The notes: generated from the sequence alone by a model not told the origin. DNA of 64,000 nucleotides from JBDSZL01 sp039925145 (GCA_039925145.1 JBDSZL010000084.1:1-64000), one strand, 5' to 3'. Counted from the first letter of the stretch, positions 35,846-45,549 are shown. Numbers and translations: made by a program.

Positions 35846-36322
35846 ATGAGCCGAACCGGCCGGGCAGTCGCGGTGGGTGACACGGTGCAAACACCGCTCG
35901 GCAAGGGCGTGGTACGCGACGCGCGGAAGAACGGCCGCACCGTGGTGGAGATTCAAGGGCGTACCGTGATTGTCGATGAACACGCGGTGACACCGCTCGA
36001 TCGGCCCGCGAAGGCGAGCAAGCCGCGACCGGCGCCCGCCTGGGGTGATGTCCCTCAGGGGACCGCTCCAGGCGCGCGCGGTGCACATGAGGCGCGCCGG
36101 GAGCTCGATCTGCATGGACTCACGGTAGAAGAGGCGCTTGCACGGGCCGAGCTCGCGATCAACGACGCGTTACTCGCCGATCTGCCTCAGCTCCGGCTGA
36201 TTCACGGCCGCAGCGGCGGACGCATTCGTGCCGCGCTTCACCGCCGCTTGCGTGACATCCCCTCGGTTCGTGCGTTCCGCCTCGATCCAGCCAACGATGG
36301 CGTGACGATTGTGAGTTTCTGA
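35846..36322 (+). CDS. Smr domain protein (MutS2 C-terminal type)
   Basis: 158 aa from ATG 35846, eight bases after the previous stop. N-terminal SH3-like/KOW-type barrel (about 6-40: VGDTVQTPLGKGVVRDARKNGRTVVEIQG), charged linker, then an Smr domain (about 80-158) with LDLHGLTVEEAL and IHGRSGGRIRAALH. Smr domains bind or nick branched DNA or RNA; the DLHG and HGxxGG motifs are intact. Resembles the C-terminal half of MutS2, but is a stand-alone gene. Confidence 0.85.
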   Translation: MSRTGRAVAVGDTVQTPLGKGVVRDARKNGRTVVEIQGRTVIVDEHAVTPLDRPAKASKPRPAPAWGDVPQGTAPGARGAHEARRELDLHGLTVEEALARAELAINDALLADLPQLRLIHGRSGGRIRAALHRRLRDIPSVRAFRLDPANDGVTIVSF

Positions 36323-36339
36323 TTCGTAGAGCGCCGTCG

Positions 36340-37164
36340 CTACTTGACCACCTGATCGAGGGCCGCGGTGATGACGGGTACCATCAACGTGTATCCCTGG
36401 GCGTTCGGGTGTAGACCATCGTTCGAGAAGCCGCTGCGGAAGTCGCCCTTCTCGTCTACCGTCGCCGCGTAATAGTCCACAAAGGTGGCCTTGTTCTTGG
36501 CGGCGTAGTCCTTCATCCACGCGTTCAGCCGCAGAATGTCGGCGGGAGGCCGCATCTCTGACTGCTTGCGCGGCGGAGCGCCACCGGCGCGTCCGGCACC
36601 AGCCCCGCCGGTCCGTCCGGGCACAGGTGCCGGGTTGTCACTGATTGGCGTGACAGCGCAGAGCAGGACCTTGATGCCGTGCCCCTGCGCCAGTTCGGTC
36701 ATGGCCATGATGTTCTGTTCGATCATCTCGAGTGTCTGCGGGCCGTTGTTCCGCGCGATGTCGTTCGTGCCGGCCAGGACCACCATGGCAGCTGGCTTCA
36801 ACGCGATCACATCCGGATACATCCGGACGACCATCTGCGCGGTCGTCTGTCCGCTGATGCCGCGGTTCACGTACGGCTTGCCAGGAAAGGCCTCCGCGAG
36901 CCGCCAGCCGTCCGTGATGGAGTCGCCCATGAAGACGACGCGCTTCGAATCGGCCGGCTGCTTCTTCAGTTCCTCATTGGCCGCGTGGTACCGCCCGAGC
37001 TGGTTCCAGTCCTGAAGCTGGTCAGCAAGGCTCTGCGCCGTGCCGGCCAGGCAGCAGTTGGCCCGTGGTGGATTGAAATCGGTCGCGAGTTGCGCACGCA
37101 GGGTGACGCCTGCGAGCAGGCTGACGGACGCGAGAACAGCGATGGCAAGACCACGTCGACGCAT
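36340..37164 (-). CDS. Secreted SGNH/GDSL-type hydrolase
   Basis: 274 aa from ATG 37164, with a signal peptide (LAIAVLASVSLLAGVTLRAQ). SGNH blocks: GDSITDGW (nucleophile Ser), GISGQTTAQM (oxyanion Gly), GTND (oxyanion Asn) and DGLHPN (Asp/His). Likely a periplasmic esterase or lipase/acyl hydrolase; the substrate is not predictable. A glycine/alanine-rich insertion (GRTGGAGAGRAGG) is unusual for the fold. Convergent with the Smr gene, 17 nt apart. Confidence 0.87.
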   Translation of the reverse strand: MRRRGLAIAVLASVSLLAGVTLRAQLATDFNPPRANCCLAGTAQSLADQLQDWNQLGRYHAANEELKKQPADSKRVVFMGDSITDGWRLAEAFPGKPYVNRGISGQTTAQMVVRMYPDVIALKPAAMVVLAGTNDIARNNGPQTLEMIEQNIMAMTELAQGHGIKVLLCAVTPISDNPAPVPGRTGGAGAGRAGGAPPRKQSEMRPPADILRLNAWMKDYAAKNKATFVDYYAATVDEKGDFRSGFSNDGLHPNAQGYTLMVPVITAALDQVVK

Positions 37165-37226
37165 GGGTGTCTCCAGGACGGCGCCACCGGGGCGGCGCGG
37201 CAACGGTATGGGAATGGTGTCGCAAA

Positions 37227-37535
37227 TCATACAGGAGGACTGGCGCGGCACCCATCCATGCGCTGCCGCCTGGCCTCGCGAATGAGCCGCCGCTTCCCGT
37301 CGCGCGTCAACTGCTTGATGGCATGCTCGCGCGACAGTGCCTCGCCCCTGGACGCGCAGAACTCGGTGTACACCAGCCGCACCGGGCCACGTCCGCGGGT
37401 GTACCGCGCGCCCCTGCCAGCATTGTGCACGTGGACCCGCTGCCGCGGATCGGTCGCATAACCGGTGTAGAACGTGCCGTCCGCACAACGGACGATGTAG
37501 ACAACGTGGGAGTGTGGTGGCGCGGTGGAGGCCAT
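37227..37535 (-). CDS. GIY-YIG nuclease-fold protein (YhbQ/UPF0213-like)
   Basis: 102 aa. GIY-YIG core with VVYIVRCADGTFYTGYATD (Tyr pair), then RGARYTRGRGPVRLVY (Arg), GEALSREHAIKQL (Glu). This small single-domain class is common in bacteria and has no certain physiological role. Start set at the ATG 37535, about 10 codons before the fold. Located between the SGNH gene and an ABC exporter; no functional link seen. Confidence 0.85.
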   Translation of the reverse strand: MASTAPPHSHVVYIVRCADGTFYTGYATDPRQRVHVHNAGRGARYTRGRGPVRLVYTEFCASRGEALSREHAIKQLTRDGKRRLIREARRQRMDGCRASPPV

Positions 37536-37549
37536 GGCGCGCGAAAAGC

Positions 37550-39262
37550 TCAGGCTCGCAGAGCCCCGATGTCCGTCCGATCGAAGAGAGTCCCAAGAGC
37601 TTCGGTCGCGATGCCGCACTCCAACGCAAGCACGATGAGCGCCACGAGCGCTGGGACGACGACGGGGACCCCGCCCGTCACAGCGTGGATCGCCATGCCC
37701 GCGAGCCCCGCCGCCAGGGCCGCCGGAATGCAGGTAACGACCAGAGCTACCATGAGCCCGCCGAGCAGCACCATGCGCTGTCCAGCCATGTCGATGCCGC
37801 GAGACCGGCTCACGCTCACCCAGGCCGGGAACATGAGGGCGATGGCATTGTGGACGATGAGCTGGGTCAGGATCAGCCCCGGAGCGAGGAGCAGCGCCGC
37901 GGCGGCAAACGACAACCGGTCCGTCAGAGGCATCATCGTCGCAAAACGAAGACTGCCGGACATCGACAGCGCGGTAGCGATGGCCATCCATGCGATTCCG
38001 GACAACAGCAACGCCGGCGCGAGTACCTGGCCACGGACGATCACAGCCCCTCGAAGCGGCCACGATTTCAGCACGGCGAGATGTGCCAGGTCTTGACGCA
38101 GGTCGTTTCGCACCATTTGCGGTCCGAACAGCACGACCATGCCTGCCGCGCCAAGGCACAGCGTGGCGATCAGTCCCACCGCATTGCCGTTCTTGCTCGC
38201 CTTCGACATGGTCACGCCACCAATGATCAGGAGTGGCAGCAGTCGCAACGCCACCTTGGGAGACGCGTGGCGGCTGAACGCGATGACGTTCTTCCATAGC
38301 AGTGCCGTCTCGGCAGGTCCCGTGACTGCCAACGCGAACGGTGACTTTCTTACGACGGCCTGCCCAGACGTGCGCTCGGATGCGCGAGTGGCTTCTACGG
38401 CTTCAGGTGTGGCCGAGGCCTCTTCGAGGGGCACGTCGGCGCGCACCACCCACAGGTAGGCGGCTGTGAGCATGAGCAGCGGGGCCGGCAAGGCACGTGC
38501 AAACCCGCCAGCCGCGGCGGCAATCGGCAGTCGGACGAGCGCCACGAACGGCAGCAACACGAACTTGGCACTACCCGTCTCACCGATGTGCTGGAGCTCG
38601 AGTGCCAAATCGCGCGGGCTGCCGGCGGCGATGAGGTTCGGCCAGCCACGGGCCACCGTGCCGACGACTACGGCCGCCGCGCATGCGAACGCTGCCACCA
38701 GTGACCACTGTGCTAGCTGACCGCGATGCCTGGACGTCGCGGCATGCACCGCCACGCCGGCAAGAAAGAAGCTGATGGTCAGCGTGGTGACCAAGATGCC
38801 GGTAAATGTCAGCAACATGCTCGTCACACTGGACGGGCGCATCAGTAGCGTGATGAACGCGCTGCTGAGGGCCGGCTTTGCGAGCGACCGGACCAGCTTG
38901 TAGTGGAAGAGGCTCCGGCGTGTCAGTGGCGCCGGAAACAGAAATTGCTGGTCGGCGGGTGAGAAGCCGAACACCCCTGCCACAGAACCTGGCAGGAGGC
39001 AGGCCACCACCGCCCCGACGAGCAGCAGTGATCCCACGACCACCTCCACCGTCCCGTGGTATTGGCCTGCCAGGAAGCCGAGTTCATTCAAGCCCGGGCG
39101 CCCACGCCGGCCGCGCCGATTGCCGAACAGAAAGAAGTAAAAGTAGAACGCGCCCGCCGCCAGGCCAATCAGATAGCGGGGCTGACGCAATCGCTGCAGC
39201 CACACCCGCACGGCGTTGCGAGCCGAGCAGGCGACCAGATACAGAAACGGGCTGTTCATCAC
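37550..39262 (-). CDS. ABC exporter permease (putative ABC exporter family)
   Basis: 570 aa integral membrane protein of the putative ABC-exporter type. N-terminal RQPRYLIGLAAGAFYFYFFLFG, then about ten further membrane segments, among them VVGSLLLVGAVVACLLPGSV and a C-terminal AALAAGLAGMAIHAVTGG. A mid-protein hydrophilic loop SRHASPKVALRLL separates two halves. ATGA overlap with the ATPase gene (39259-39262), so the two form one transporter. Substrate unknown. Confidence 0.82.
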   Translation of the reverse strand: MMNSPFLYLVACSARNAVRVWLQRLRQPRYLIGLAAGAFYFYFFLFGNRRGRRGRPGLNELGFLAGQYHGTVEVVVGSLLLVGAVVACLLPGSVAGVFGFSPADQQFLFPAPLTRRSLFHYKLVRSLAKPALSSAFITLLMRPSSVTSMLLTFTGILVTTLTISFFLAGVAVHAATSRHRGQLAQWSLVAAFACAAAVVVGTVARGWPNLIAAGSPRDLALELQHIGETGSAKFVLLPFVALVRLPIAAAAGGFARALPAPLLMLTAAYLWVVRADVPLEEASATPEAVEATRASERTSGQAVVRKSPFALAVTGPAETALLWKNVIAFSRHASPKVALRLLPLLIIGGVTMSKASKNGNAVGLIATLCLGAAGMVVLFGPQMVRNDLRQDLAHLAVLKSWPLRGAVIVRGQVLAPALLLSGIAWMAIATALSMSGSLRFATMMPLTDRLSFAAAALLLAPGLILTQLIVHNAIALMFPAWVSVSRSRGIDMAGQRMVLLGGLMVALVVTCIPAALAAGLAGMAIHAVTGGVPVVVPALVALIVLALECGIATEALGTLFDRTDIGALRA

Positions 39263-39987
39263 GACTCGCGCGCTGTGACGGCAAGAAAGATCTGCTCCAG
39301 GCTGGAGCCCGACGCGGCCATCTCGGCGCGCGCGGAGAGTTCACCCATCGTGCCATCAGCCACCTTCACGCCATGGTCGATGATGACGATGCGCGTGCAG
39401 ATTTCTTCGACGAGGTGCAGCAGATGCGATGACACGATCACCGCCGCCCCCGCGCGGCCACGCGCCACGATCGTCTCTTTCATCCGGCGGATTCCGAGCG
39501 GGTCGAGTCCGGTGAGCGGCTCGTCGAAAATCAGTGCTCGGGGATCGTGAATCAGACCGCAGGCAATTGCGACCTTCTGCTTCATGCCTCGTGACAGGGC
39601 ATGCGGCAGCTCGTGTTCTTTGCCTCCGAGCTCCAGTTCGTCGATGAGGACGCGGGCTCGTGCCTCGAATTCGCGCACACCGTAGATGCGCGCGGTGAGC
39701 CGCAGGTGCTCGATGACGGTCAAGTACTCGAATAATTGCGGCTCGTCGGCCATGAAGGCCACGAGCTGTTTCGCCTGCACCGGTTCGGCCGAGATGTCAT
39801 GGCCGCCGATCGACACTGTGCCCGCGCTTGGCGCCTGAATCCCGACGATGCACCGGAGCGTCGACGTCTTGCCGGCGCCGTTCGGGCCAATGAGGCCGAC
39901 GATTTCGCCTGGCTCGACAGCGAAGGATAACGAGGCGACGGCCCGAAATCCGCCGTACAGCTTCGTCAGCGCGTTCACGTGAATCAT
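39259..39987 (-). CDS. ABC transporter ATP-binding protein
   Basis: 242 aa. Walker A GPNGAGKTS, Q-loop-like PVQAKQLVAFMADEPQLFEYLTV, signature HALSRGMKQKV (LSxGMxQ), Walker B ALIFDEPLTGLDP and H-switch SSHLLHLVEE. Start ATG 39987 gives MIHVNALTKLYGGFRAV, the usual entry; the longer ORF from 40104 adds an unlikely leader. Energises the permease encoded directly downstream. Confidence 0.95.
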   Translation of the reverse strand: MIHVNALTKLYGGFRAVASLSFAVEPGEIVGLIGPNGAGKTSTLRCIVGIQAPSAGTVSIGGHDISAEPVQAKQLVAFMADEPQLFEYLTVIEHLRLTARIYGVREFEARARVLIDELELGGKEHELPHALSRGMKQKVAIACGLIHDPRALIFDEPLTGLDPLGIRRMKETIVARGRAGAAVIVSSHLLHLVEEICTRIVIIDHGVKVADGTMGELSARAEMAASGSSLEQIFLAVTARES

Positions 39988-40123
39988 GCGGTGAGTCCCA
40001 CAGTCATGCGGCGGCCATTGTATGCCGCGGCACGATTGGGTGTGCCCCGACGGGCGAGGATATCGGGCGGAAAGAAAAACGGCAGGCGCGCATCCGATGT
40101 GCACGACTGCCGTGAAGTGGAGC

Positions 40124-42568
40124 CTATTTCCTGACTGCGGCGGTCTTCTTGGCTTCGGCCGGCTGGCCGTCTACCGCCTGCACGGCTTCGCCGCGGCGCG
40201 ACTGGAAGGGCAGACTGCGCACGACCTCATGGACCAGGGTTTGGAAGCCATACCCTGCGGTCTCGAGATTCTTCGTGATCGTCCGGACGGTGGGCCGGTC
40301 GTAGCGCCCGAGGCCGCGACCGAGCGCGTAGGTCAGCATCTTCTCCGTGAGGCAGCGCGAGAAATCCGGCAGCATTGCGCTCAGGACCTCCCGCATCTCC
40401 GCAGGGTTCTTGAAGGACTTGCCGCTCGGCAGCACGCCACTCGAATCGACGGGGAAGGGGCCGTCTTGCGTGCGCCACTTGCCGATGGCGTCGTAGTTCT
40501 CGAGGGCAAAGCCCAGCGGATCCATTCGCGAGTGGCACGACGCGCAAATCGGGTTGGACCGATGCTTCTCCATCTGCTGGCGGAGCGAGGCCGCGGTTCC
40601 GACCGTGCTCTCGTCGAGCGGCGGCACGTTGGGCGGCGGCGGTGGCGGCGGGGTGCCGAGGATGTTCTGCAGGATGTACTTGCCGCGAATGACGACCGAG
40701 GTGCGCGTGGGATAGCTCGACACGGCCAGCACGCTGCCCTGTCCGAGCACGCCACCGCGCTGGTCGGTGGTCAGATCGACGCGCCTGAACTCTGGTCCCT
40801 TGACGCCTTCAATGCCGTAGTAGTTGGCGAGCAACTCGTTCAGGAACGTGTAGCGCGCGTTGAGGAACTCTCCGATGGGCCTGTTCTCGCGGAGGATCGA
40901 GTCGAAGAACAGGCGCGTCTCGGTCTTCATCGCGTCGCGTAGTTCGGGCGTCCACGCCGGGAACTTCTGGGGGTCTGGCTTGATGCTGTCGAGGTTGCGG
41001 ATTTCGAGCCACTGCCCCGCGAAGTTCTCGGACATGGCCGTGGCCTTCGGGTCAGCGAGCATCCGCTTGACTTGGGCGTCGAGCACCGCGGGCGTGCTCA
41101 ACTGGCGCCGTTCGGCCAGCCCCAGCAGCGTCTCGTCGGGTATCGAGTTCCAGAGGAAGTAGCTCAGACGCGAGGCCAGTTCCACATCGGAGATCCGATG
41201 CACCGCGGTGGGGTCGGTCGGATTTGCATCGCGCTCGATGTGGAAGAGGAAGTGCGGCGAGACGAGCATCGCCTGAATCGCGAGCTGGATGCCCTGCTCC
41301 GTCGACTGCCCATCGGCTTTGGCCAGCGCAACGAACTTGGTCAGCGACGCCACTTCGGCTCTCGTCACCGGCCGTCGATAGGCCTTGCGCGCCAGGGTGG
41401 ACACGATCTTGTCGACGCAAACCGATCCGGTCTTCAGGTCGCACACGAGAATTTTCTTGCGGCTGGGTTTCTCTTCTTTGGAGGGGAATGGCCCCACGAT
41501 GAACATCGAGCCGATGTACTTGTTCATCGTATCTCTGTAGATGTTCGCCTTGGCCAGGGTCTTGATGAACTCGTCGTCGATGAAGCCCAGACGGAGGGTG
41601 TGATCGCCTTCGGGCAGCGCCACGTGCAGCTGGTCCTCGGAGTACGGGTTGAAATAGGTCAGACCCGAGGGCTTGGTCTCGACCAGCTTCGTGGCGGTGA
41701 GCTTGCCGTCCACCCAGAGGCCGAGCGTGACCGGCTTTGCGTCGGCAGCACGCTGGCCAGGCAAGCCCACGCGAATGTCGTACTCCGCGTCGAAGTCGAC
41801 GCGGTGCGTCGACTCGACGTTGCTCGGATCGACGCGACGCAGGTTCTTGAGACGCAGGCTGTACTCCACTTCGACCGGCTTGGGGAGCGGTCCGGCGGCC
41901 ATCGCCCGCTCGGCGATACGCCCGGCGGCCGACAGGTATTTATCCATCAGCACCGGAGACACCGTGAGGATGTCGCCGATGTTGTCGAATCCTTCGCCCG
42001 AGTCGTCGGTGGGGAAGTTGCGATCGGCGCGAAAATCAATGGCCAGCAGATCCCGGATGGTGTTGGTGTACTCCGTGCGGTTCAACCGTCGCGCGGTGAC
42101 CCGGCCCGGGTCTGGCTTGATGAGCGAGTCGGCCCGTTCGAACTCGTTGTCGAGGAACGACACGAGCGCATTGATCTGCTGCTCGGGCCGCTCGACGTCG
42201 GGTGGCGGCATCTCGCGCGCCTTCAGCTTGACGAGAATCTTGTCCCACATGTCGCGGTCGCTCGAAAGCGACTCCACCGTGAAGGGCCGCGTCAGGTCGA
42301 GGTTACCCTCGAGACGGACGTCGTTGTGACACTCGCCGCAGGTGCCGTCGAACAACGGCTTGGTGACCGCGGTAAACGCGGCGGCCGTCGGCGGGTGCGC
42401 GACAGGCGTCGTTGGAGCCGGCCGCGCGGTGCGTGCCACGGGTGTTGGCGCTGCGGTGGTGCCTGGCAGCGGGTTCGGGCCGGCCGGCGTCTGTTCCGCA
42501 GACCGCATGTTCACAGCCAACAGGAGAACGGTCGCCGACACTGCGACGGTGAGGGTATAGGGCTTCAC
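40124..42568 (-). CDS. DUF1592/DUF1588-type secreted cytochrome protein
   Basis: 814 aa with the PSCyt1-DUF1587-DUF1592-DUF1588-DUF1585 arrangement found in Planctomycetes and Acidobacteriota. Signal-peptide-like N-terminus, proline-rich linker, heme motif CGECH about residue 80 and a second CASCH near 690 (CASCHSRMDPLGFALENYDAIG). Ends LTYALGRGLGRYDRPTV, typical of DUF1585. These proteins travel with DUF1552 partners and are thought to work in periplasmic electron transfer or polymer breakdown; role not established. Last gene of a three-gene minus-strand unit. Confidence 0.88.
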   Translation of the reverse strand: MKPYTLTVAVSATVLLLAVNMRSAEQTPAGPNPLPGTTAAPTPVARTARPAPTTPVAHPPTAAAFTAVTKPLFDGTCGECHNDVRLEGNLDLTRPFTVESLSSDRDMWDKILVKLKAREMPPPDVERPEQQINALVSFLDNEFERADSLIKPDPGRVTARRLNRTEYTNTIRDLLAIDFRADRNFPTDDSGEGFDNIGDILTVSPVLMDKYLSAAGRIAERAMAAGPLPKPVEVEYSLRLKNLRRVDPSNVESTHRVDFDAEYDIRVGLPGQRAADAKPVTLGLWVDGKLTATKLVETKPSGLTYFNPYSEDQLHVALPEGDHTLRLGFIDDEFIKTLAKANIYRDTMNKYIGSMFIVGPFPSKEEKPSRKKILVCDLKTGSVCVDKIVSTLARKAYRRPVTRAEVASLTKFVALAKADGQSTEQGIQLAIQAMLVSPHFLFHIERDANPTDPTAVHRISDVELASRLSYFLWNSIPDETLLGLAERRQLSTPAVLDAQVKRMLADPKATAMSENFAGQWLEIRNLDSIKPDPQKFPAWTPELRDAMKTETRLFFDSILRENRPIGEFLNARYTFLNELLANYYGIEGVKGPEFRRVDLTTDQRGGVLGQGSVLAVSSYPTRTSVVIRGKYILQNILGTPPPPPPPNVPPLDESTVGTAASLRQQMEKHRSNPICASCHSRMDPLGFALENYDAIGKWRTQDGPFPVDSSGVLPSGKSFKNPAEMREVLSAMLPDFSRCLTEKMLTYALGRGLGRYDRPTVRTITKNLETAGYGFQTLVHEVVRSLPFQSRRGEAVQAVDGQPAEAKKTAAVRK

Positions 42569-42589
42569 GCGAGTTGCTCCGGTGCCCGG

Positions 42590-43705
42590 CTACTCGACGG
42601 GCGGTTTGGTTTCGGGCGGCTTCGGCGCCGGCGGCTGTTGTGGCGGCGGCGCCTGTTGCTGTCGCTGCTGCTGTTGTTGTTGCGCTGCGGCGGCCCCACG
42701 TCCGCCCCGGGCCGCTCTGGGCGCCGGCTTGGCCGACACCATTTCCGTGTAGAGCTTGATGACGCGGTCTTTCTGGGCCGGATCGGCAATGAGATAGCGG
42801 TGTTTGCCGTCGGGATTGGGGGAGAACTGCGTGCGGCCGTCATCCATCACCGTGATCGTGCCTGGCGCAGACAGCTTGAAATACCCGTCATCAGGATGGA
42901 CGGCGTAGAGAACAGCCGCCAAAGCACTGGCCGGCGCATCGTAGGCGCCGGGTTTGACGGCATGGTAGGCGTCTACCACCGGATGCGCGGGGGCCCAGTC
43001 AAAATCCGCCTGGATGCTCGCACCCGGGTAGGGGAGAACTTCGCCCAACTCCGAGCCGACTGCCACGATAGCTGTTGGCCAGTCGGCGAACAGTTTACGG
43101 GCCGCCGCGACATCAGCCTTGACCGCAGGGTCGGCTGCGCCAGTCGGATAGGCGCCAATCGCCATGACCAGCTGCTTGCACTTCGCCTGAATCTGCGGCC
43201 TGGCCCCGTAGAGTCCCAGCAACCGCGCGACTCCACTCGCGGGCCCGGCCAGCACGATACTCGCGTTCTCATCGAACTGCGCGAGCAGCATGTTGCGCAT
43301 CAGAATCGCGTCGTCGGCCGTGTCGAGCGGGCGTGCGATGACCGTGTTGTAGGCTGGCGCGCCTTCGGGAGTTTTCTTCGAGAGCACCGCAGAGGCCAGG
43401 GGGGATGCCTCCTCGGACGAGGGCACGCTGCCTTCGGGCATGCCGACCATTCCCTCAGGGTTCGTGCCGGTTCCGCCGAGGGGTGCGATGACGCGGCCGA
43501 GATAGAAGGCCGACACGACATCGGCCAATTGAGCGCCTTTGAGACTCGGGCGTGGAATGCTCAGCGAGATGCGTCTGGCCTCGGTCTTCACTGTGAGGCC
43601 ATTGAGCAGGGCCACGGCGAGCACCGCGTCGATTCTGTTCCCCAGGTCACCTTCGAAAGCGATCCCAATGGGAGGTTTTACCGATCCGCGTCCACCAGCC
43701 TGCAT
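42590..43705 (-). CDS. Nucleoside-hydrolase-like protein (divergent)
   Basis: 371 aa. The pattern IGIAFEGDLGNRIDAVLAVALLNG and later PLDTADDAILMRNMLL, ASIVLAGPASGVARLL matches the inosine-uridine nucleoside hydrolase fold, but the first Asp cluster (DxDxGxDDA) is reduced to GDLGNRIDA, so calcium binding and catalysis may be lost. No signal peptide is visible. A glutamine run and a proline tail (QQQQQQRQQQAPPPQQPP) end the protein. Sits between DUF1592 and DUF1552 genes with gaps of about 21-24 nt, as a partner of unknown role. Confidence 0.65.
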   Translation of the reverse strand: MQAGGRGSVKPPIGIAFEGDLGNRIDAVLAVALLNGLTVKTEARRISLSIPRPSLKGAQLADVVSAFYLGRVIAPLGGTGTNPEGMVGMPEGSVPSSEEASPLASAVLSKKTPEGAPAYNTVIARPLDTADDAILMRNMLLAQFDENASIVLAGPASGVARLLGLYGARPQIQAKCKQLVMAIGAYPTGAADPAVKADVAAARKLFADWPTAIVAVGSELGEVLPYPGASIQADFDWAPAHPVVDAYHAVKPGAYDAPASALAAVLYAVHPDDGYFKLSAPGTITVMDDGRTQFSPNPDGKHRYLIADPAQKDRVIKLYTEMVSAKPAPRAARGGRGAAAAQQQQQQRQQQAPPPQQPPAPKPPETKPPVE

Positions 43706-43729
43706 GCAGTCACACCCGTTCGAAACAGC

Positions 43730-45067
43730 TTACGTGAGGCTCACGGGATCGAGCGGTCCGGACGCATCGCCGAATTGCTCGGTCGGCACTCCCATGCGAT
43801 CCATCAGCGTGAGATGGAAATTGCACATCGGCGTTTCCTTGCGGAACACGACGCGCTTGCCGGGGTTGAAGTAACCGCCGCCACGCCCAATCAGCAGCGT
43901 CGGGAGGTCTTCGTGCAGGTGGCGGTTGCCGTCTGAGAGGCCGGCGCCATAGACGATCATCGAGTTGTCGAGCAGGTTCGAGTCGCCTTCCTTCGTGGCT
44001 TTCAGCGTGCCGAGCCACCCGGCCAGCTGCTTGGTGTGGTACTCGTTGATCTGCGTCACCTTTTCCATCAGGTCGGGCTTGCCCTGGTGATGCGTGCAGG
44101 GGTGATGGCCGTCAGATATACCGATCTCGCGATACGAGCGGCTCGTGCCCTCGCGGGTCATCATGAACGTCATGACGCGTGTCAGGTCGGCCTGAAACGC
44201 AATCGTCATCATGTCCGTGAGCAATTTGAAGTGCTCGCCGAAATCGGGCGGCACCCCGTAGGGTTTCGCCATGCCGGGATTGACGGCCACGCTCTCGCGC
44301 TCGGCCTTCTCGAGCTGCCGTTCCACTTCGCGAATCGACGACAGATACTCGTCGAGCTTGCGCTTGTCGGTCGGCCCCAGGGAGGTCTGCAGCTTGCGCG
44401 TGTCCGACGTGATGAAGTCGAGAATGCTCCGGCGATAGCGCGACTGCCGATCTTTTTCTTCGGGGCTGAGCACGACGCCACTCCCGAACAGGCGCTCGAA
44501 GAGGACGCGCGGGTCGAGAATCGGAGGAAGTGGCTGGGTCTCACTCCGCCAGGCCAGGTTGTTGGTATAGGCGCACGAGTAACCCGAATCGCAGTCGCCC
44601 GCCTGACGCGAGTCGTCCATGCCGAGCTCGATGGACGCAAACCGGGTCTGGTCGCCGATGCGGTTGGCGACGATCTGGTCGCAGGAGATGCTGGCTTTGA
44701 TGTCGGTGGTGGTCTTCTTGACCTGGATCCCGGTGAGGTAAGAGCCCGAGCACCGGCCGTGGTCGCCCGCGCCGTCGAGCAGCGCGCGGCCGCTGTTGTG
44801 CGTCAGGTTGCCAATCTGGATCATGTCGTTGCGGAAGGCGTCGAGCGGTTTCATCACGCGGGGGAACTCGCCGAAGACTCCTTCCTTCTCGATGTTCCAG
44901 TTCTTCATGTCGATGCCGTTCGGCACATACAGGAAGGCCAGTCGGACGGGAGCCTTGGCTGGAGCAGCGAAGACCGGCGTCATCGCATCAAGAAACGGGA
45001 GTGCGACAGCGGCGCCCATGCCGCGCAAGAACGTTCGACGCGGAAGCGTTTTGCCAGTGAGGTACAT
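43730..45067 (-). CDS. DUF1552 domain protein, Tat-exported
   Basis: 445 aa. ATG 45067 leads to a twin-arginine signal (LPRRTFLRGMGAAVALPFLDAM). Alkaline-phosphatase-superfamily-like DUF1552 landmarks: RLAFLYVPNGIDMKNW, GDHGRCSGSYLTG, LDEYLSSIREVERQL, DGHHPCTHHQG, NSMIVYGAGLSDGNRHLHEDLP, VGVPTEQFGDAS-like C-terminus. Nearly always paired with DUF1592 proteins, as here; periplasmic, enzymatic role not known. First gene of the unit, with a purine-rich ribosome site (AAAAGGGGTGG). Confidence 0.9.
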   Translation of the reverse strand: MYLTGKTLPRRTFLRGMGAAVALPFLDAMTPVFAAPAKAPVRLAFLYVPNGIDMKNWNIEKEGVFGEFPRVMKPLDAFRNDMIQIGNLTHNSGRALLDGAGDHGRCSGSYLTGIQVKKTTTDIKASISCDQIVANRIGDQTRFASIELGMDDSRQAGDCDSGYSCAYTNNLAWRSETQPLPPILDPRVLFERLFGSGVVLSPEEKDRQSRYRRSILDFITSDTRKLQTSLGPTDKRKLDEYLSSIREVERQLEKAERESVAVNPGMAKPYGVPPDFGEHFKLLTDMMTIAFQADLTRVMTFMMTREGTSRSYREIGISDGHHPCTHHQGKPDLMEKVTQINEYHTKQLAGWLGTLKATKEGDSNLLDNSMIVYGAGLSDGNRHLHEDLPTLLIGRGGGYFNPGKRVVFRKETPMCNFHLTLMDRMGVPTEQFGDASGPLDPVSLT

Positions 45068-45148
45068 CGTCCTACCACCCCTTTTGTGATGAGATCCCAT
45101 CTTATACTTATCGATAACCGAAATGCCAGATGGTGAGGGAGGTCCAGC

Positions 45149-45549
45149 TCATCGCTGACGCCCTTGCCGCACCGATCCTGACGTGCGCTTGGGGACGGCG
45201 GTGTCGGCCGGAATGTCCATGATCGGGATGCTGTAGCGCGCAAGATCGCCCTGATACAGCACGACGGGCGCCTGCCGTGCCAGGCCGTCTGCGATTTCAT
45301 CCACGCGCTCGTTGCCCGGAATGCCGATGTGCCCGCGGACGTAATGCCATTCGATGGAATCCTTACCCCGCGCCGTCACCAGTGCGTGCATCTCTTCCCA
45401 CAGGTCACGGTTCTGAACGTCTGCCCCTTCCATCGTCTTCCAGCCGCGACGCCGCCAGGCCCAGATCCATTCGCGGATGCCCTTGATGACATAGGTCGAG
45501 TCCGTGTGCATCGCGGGGGGCCGCTGATGTCTTGCAGAAACTCGAGGTC
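45149..45549 (-). pseudogene. Truncated and frameshifted second copy of rnhA
   Basis: Encodes MHTDSTYVIKGIREWIWAWR through ...DIPADTAVPKR, about 109 residues that differ from the intact RNase HI by only 14 residues by eye. Missing: the N-terminal ~55 residues including D11 and E50, and the hybrid-binding domain. The remaining LEFLQDISGPP just upstream is out of frame by one base at a C6 run on the minus strand (G6 at 45515-45520), a typical slippage site. Not functional. Confidence 0.85.

Noticed and set aside
41072..43936. A 954-aa plus-strand gene
   Set aside because: Antisense open frame over DUF1592 and the nucleoside-hydrolase-like gene; low-complexity Arg/His-rich product with no domain, whereas the minus strand shows known motifs.
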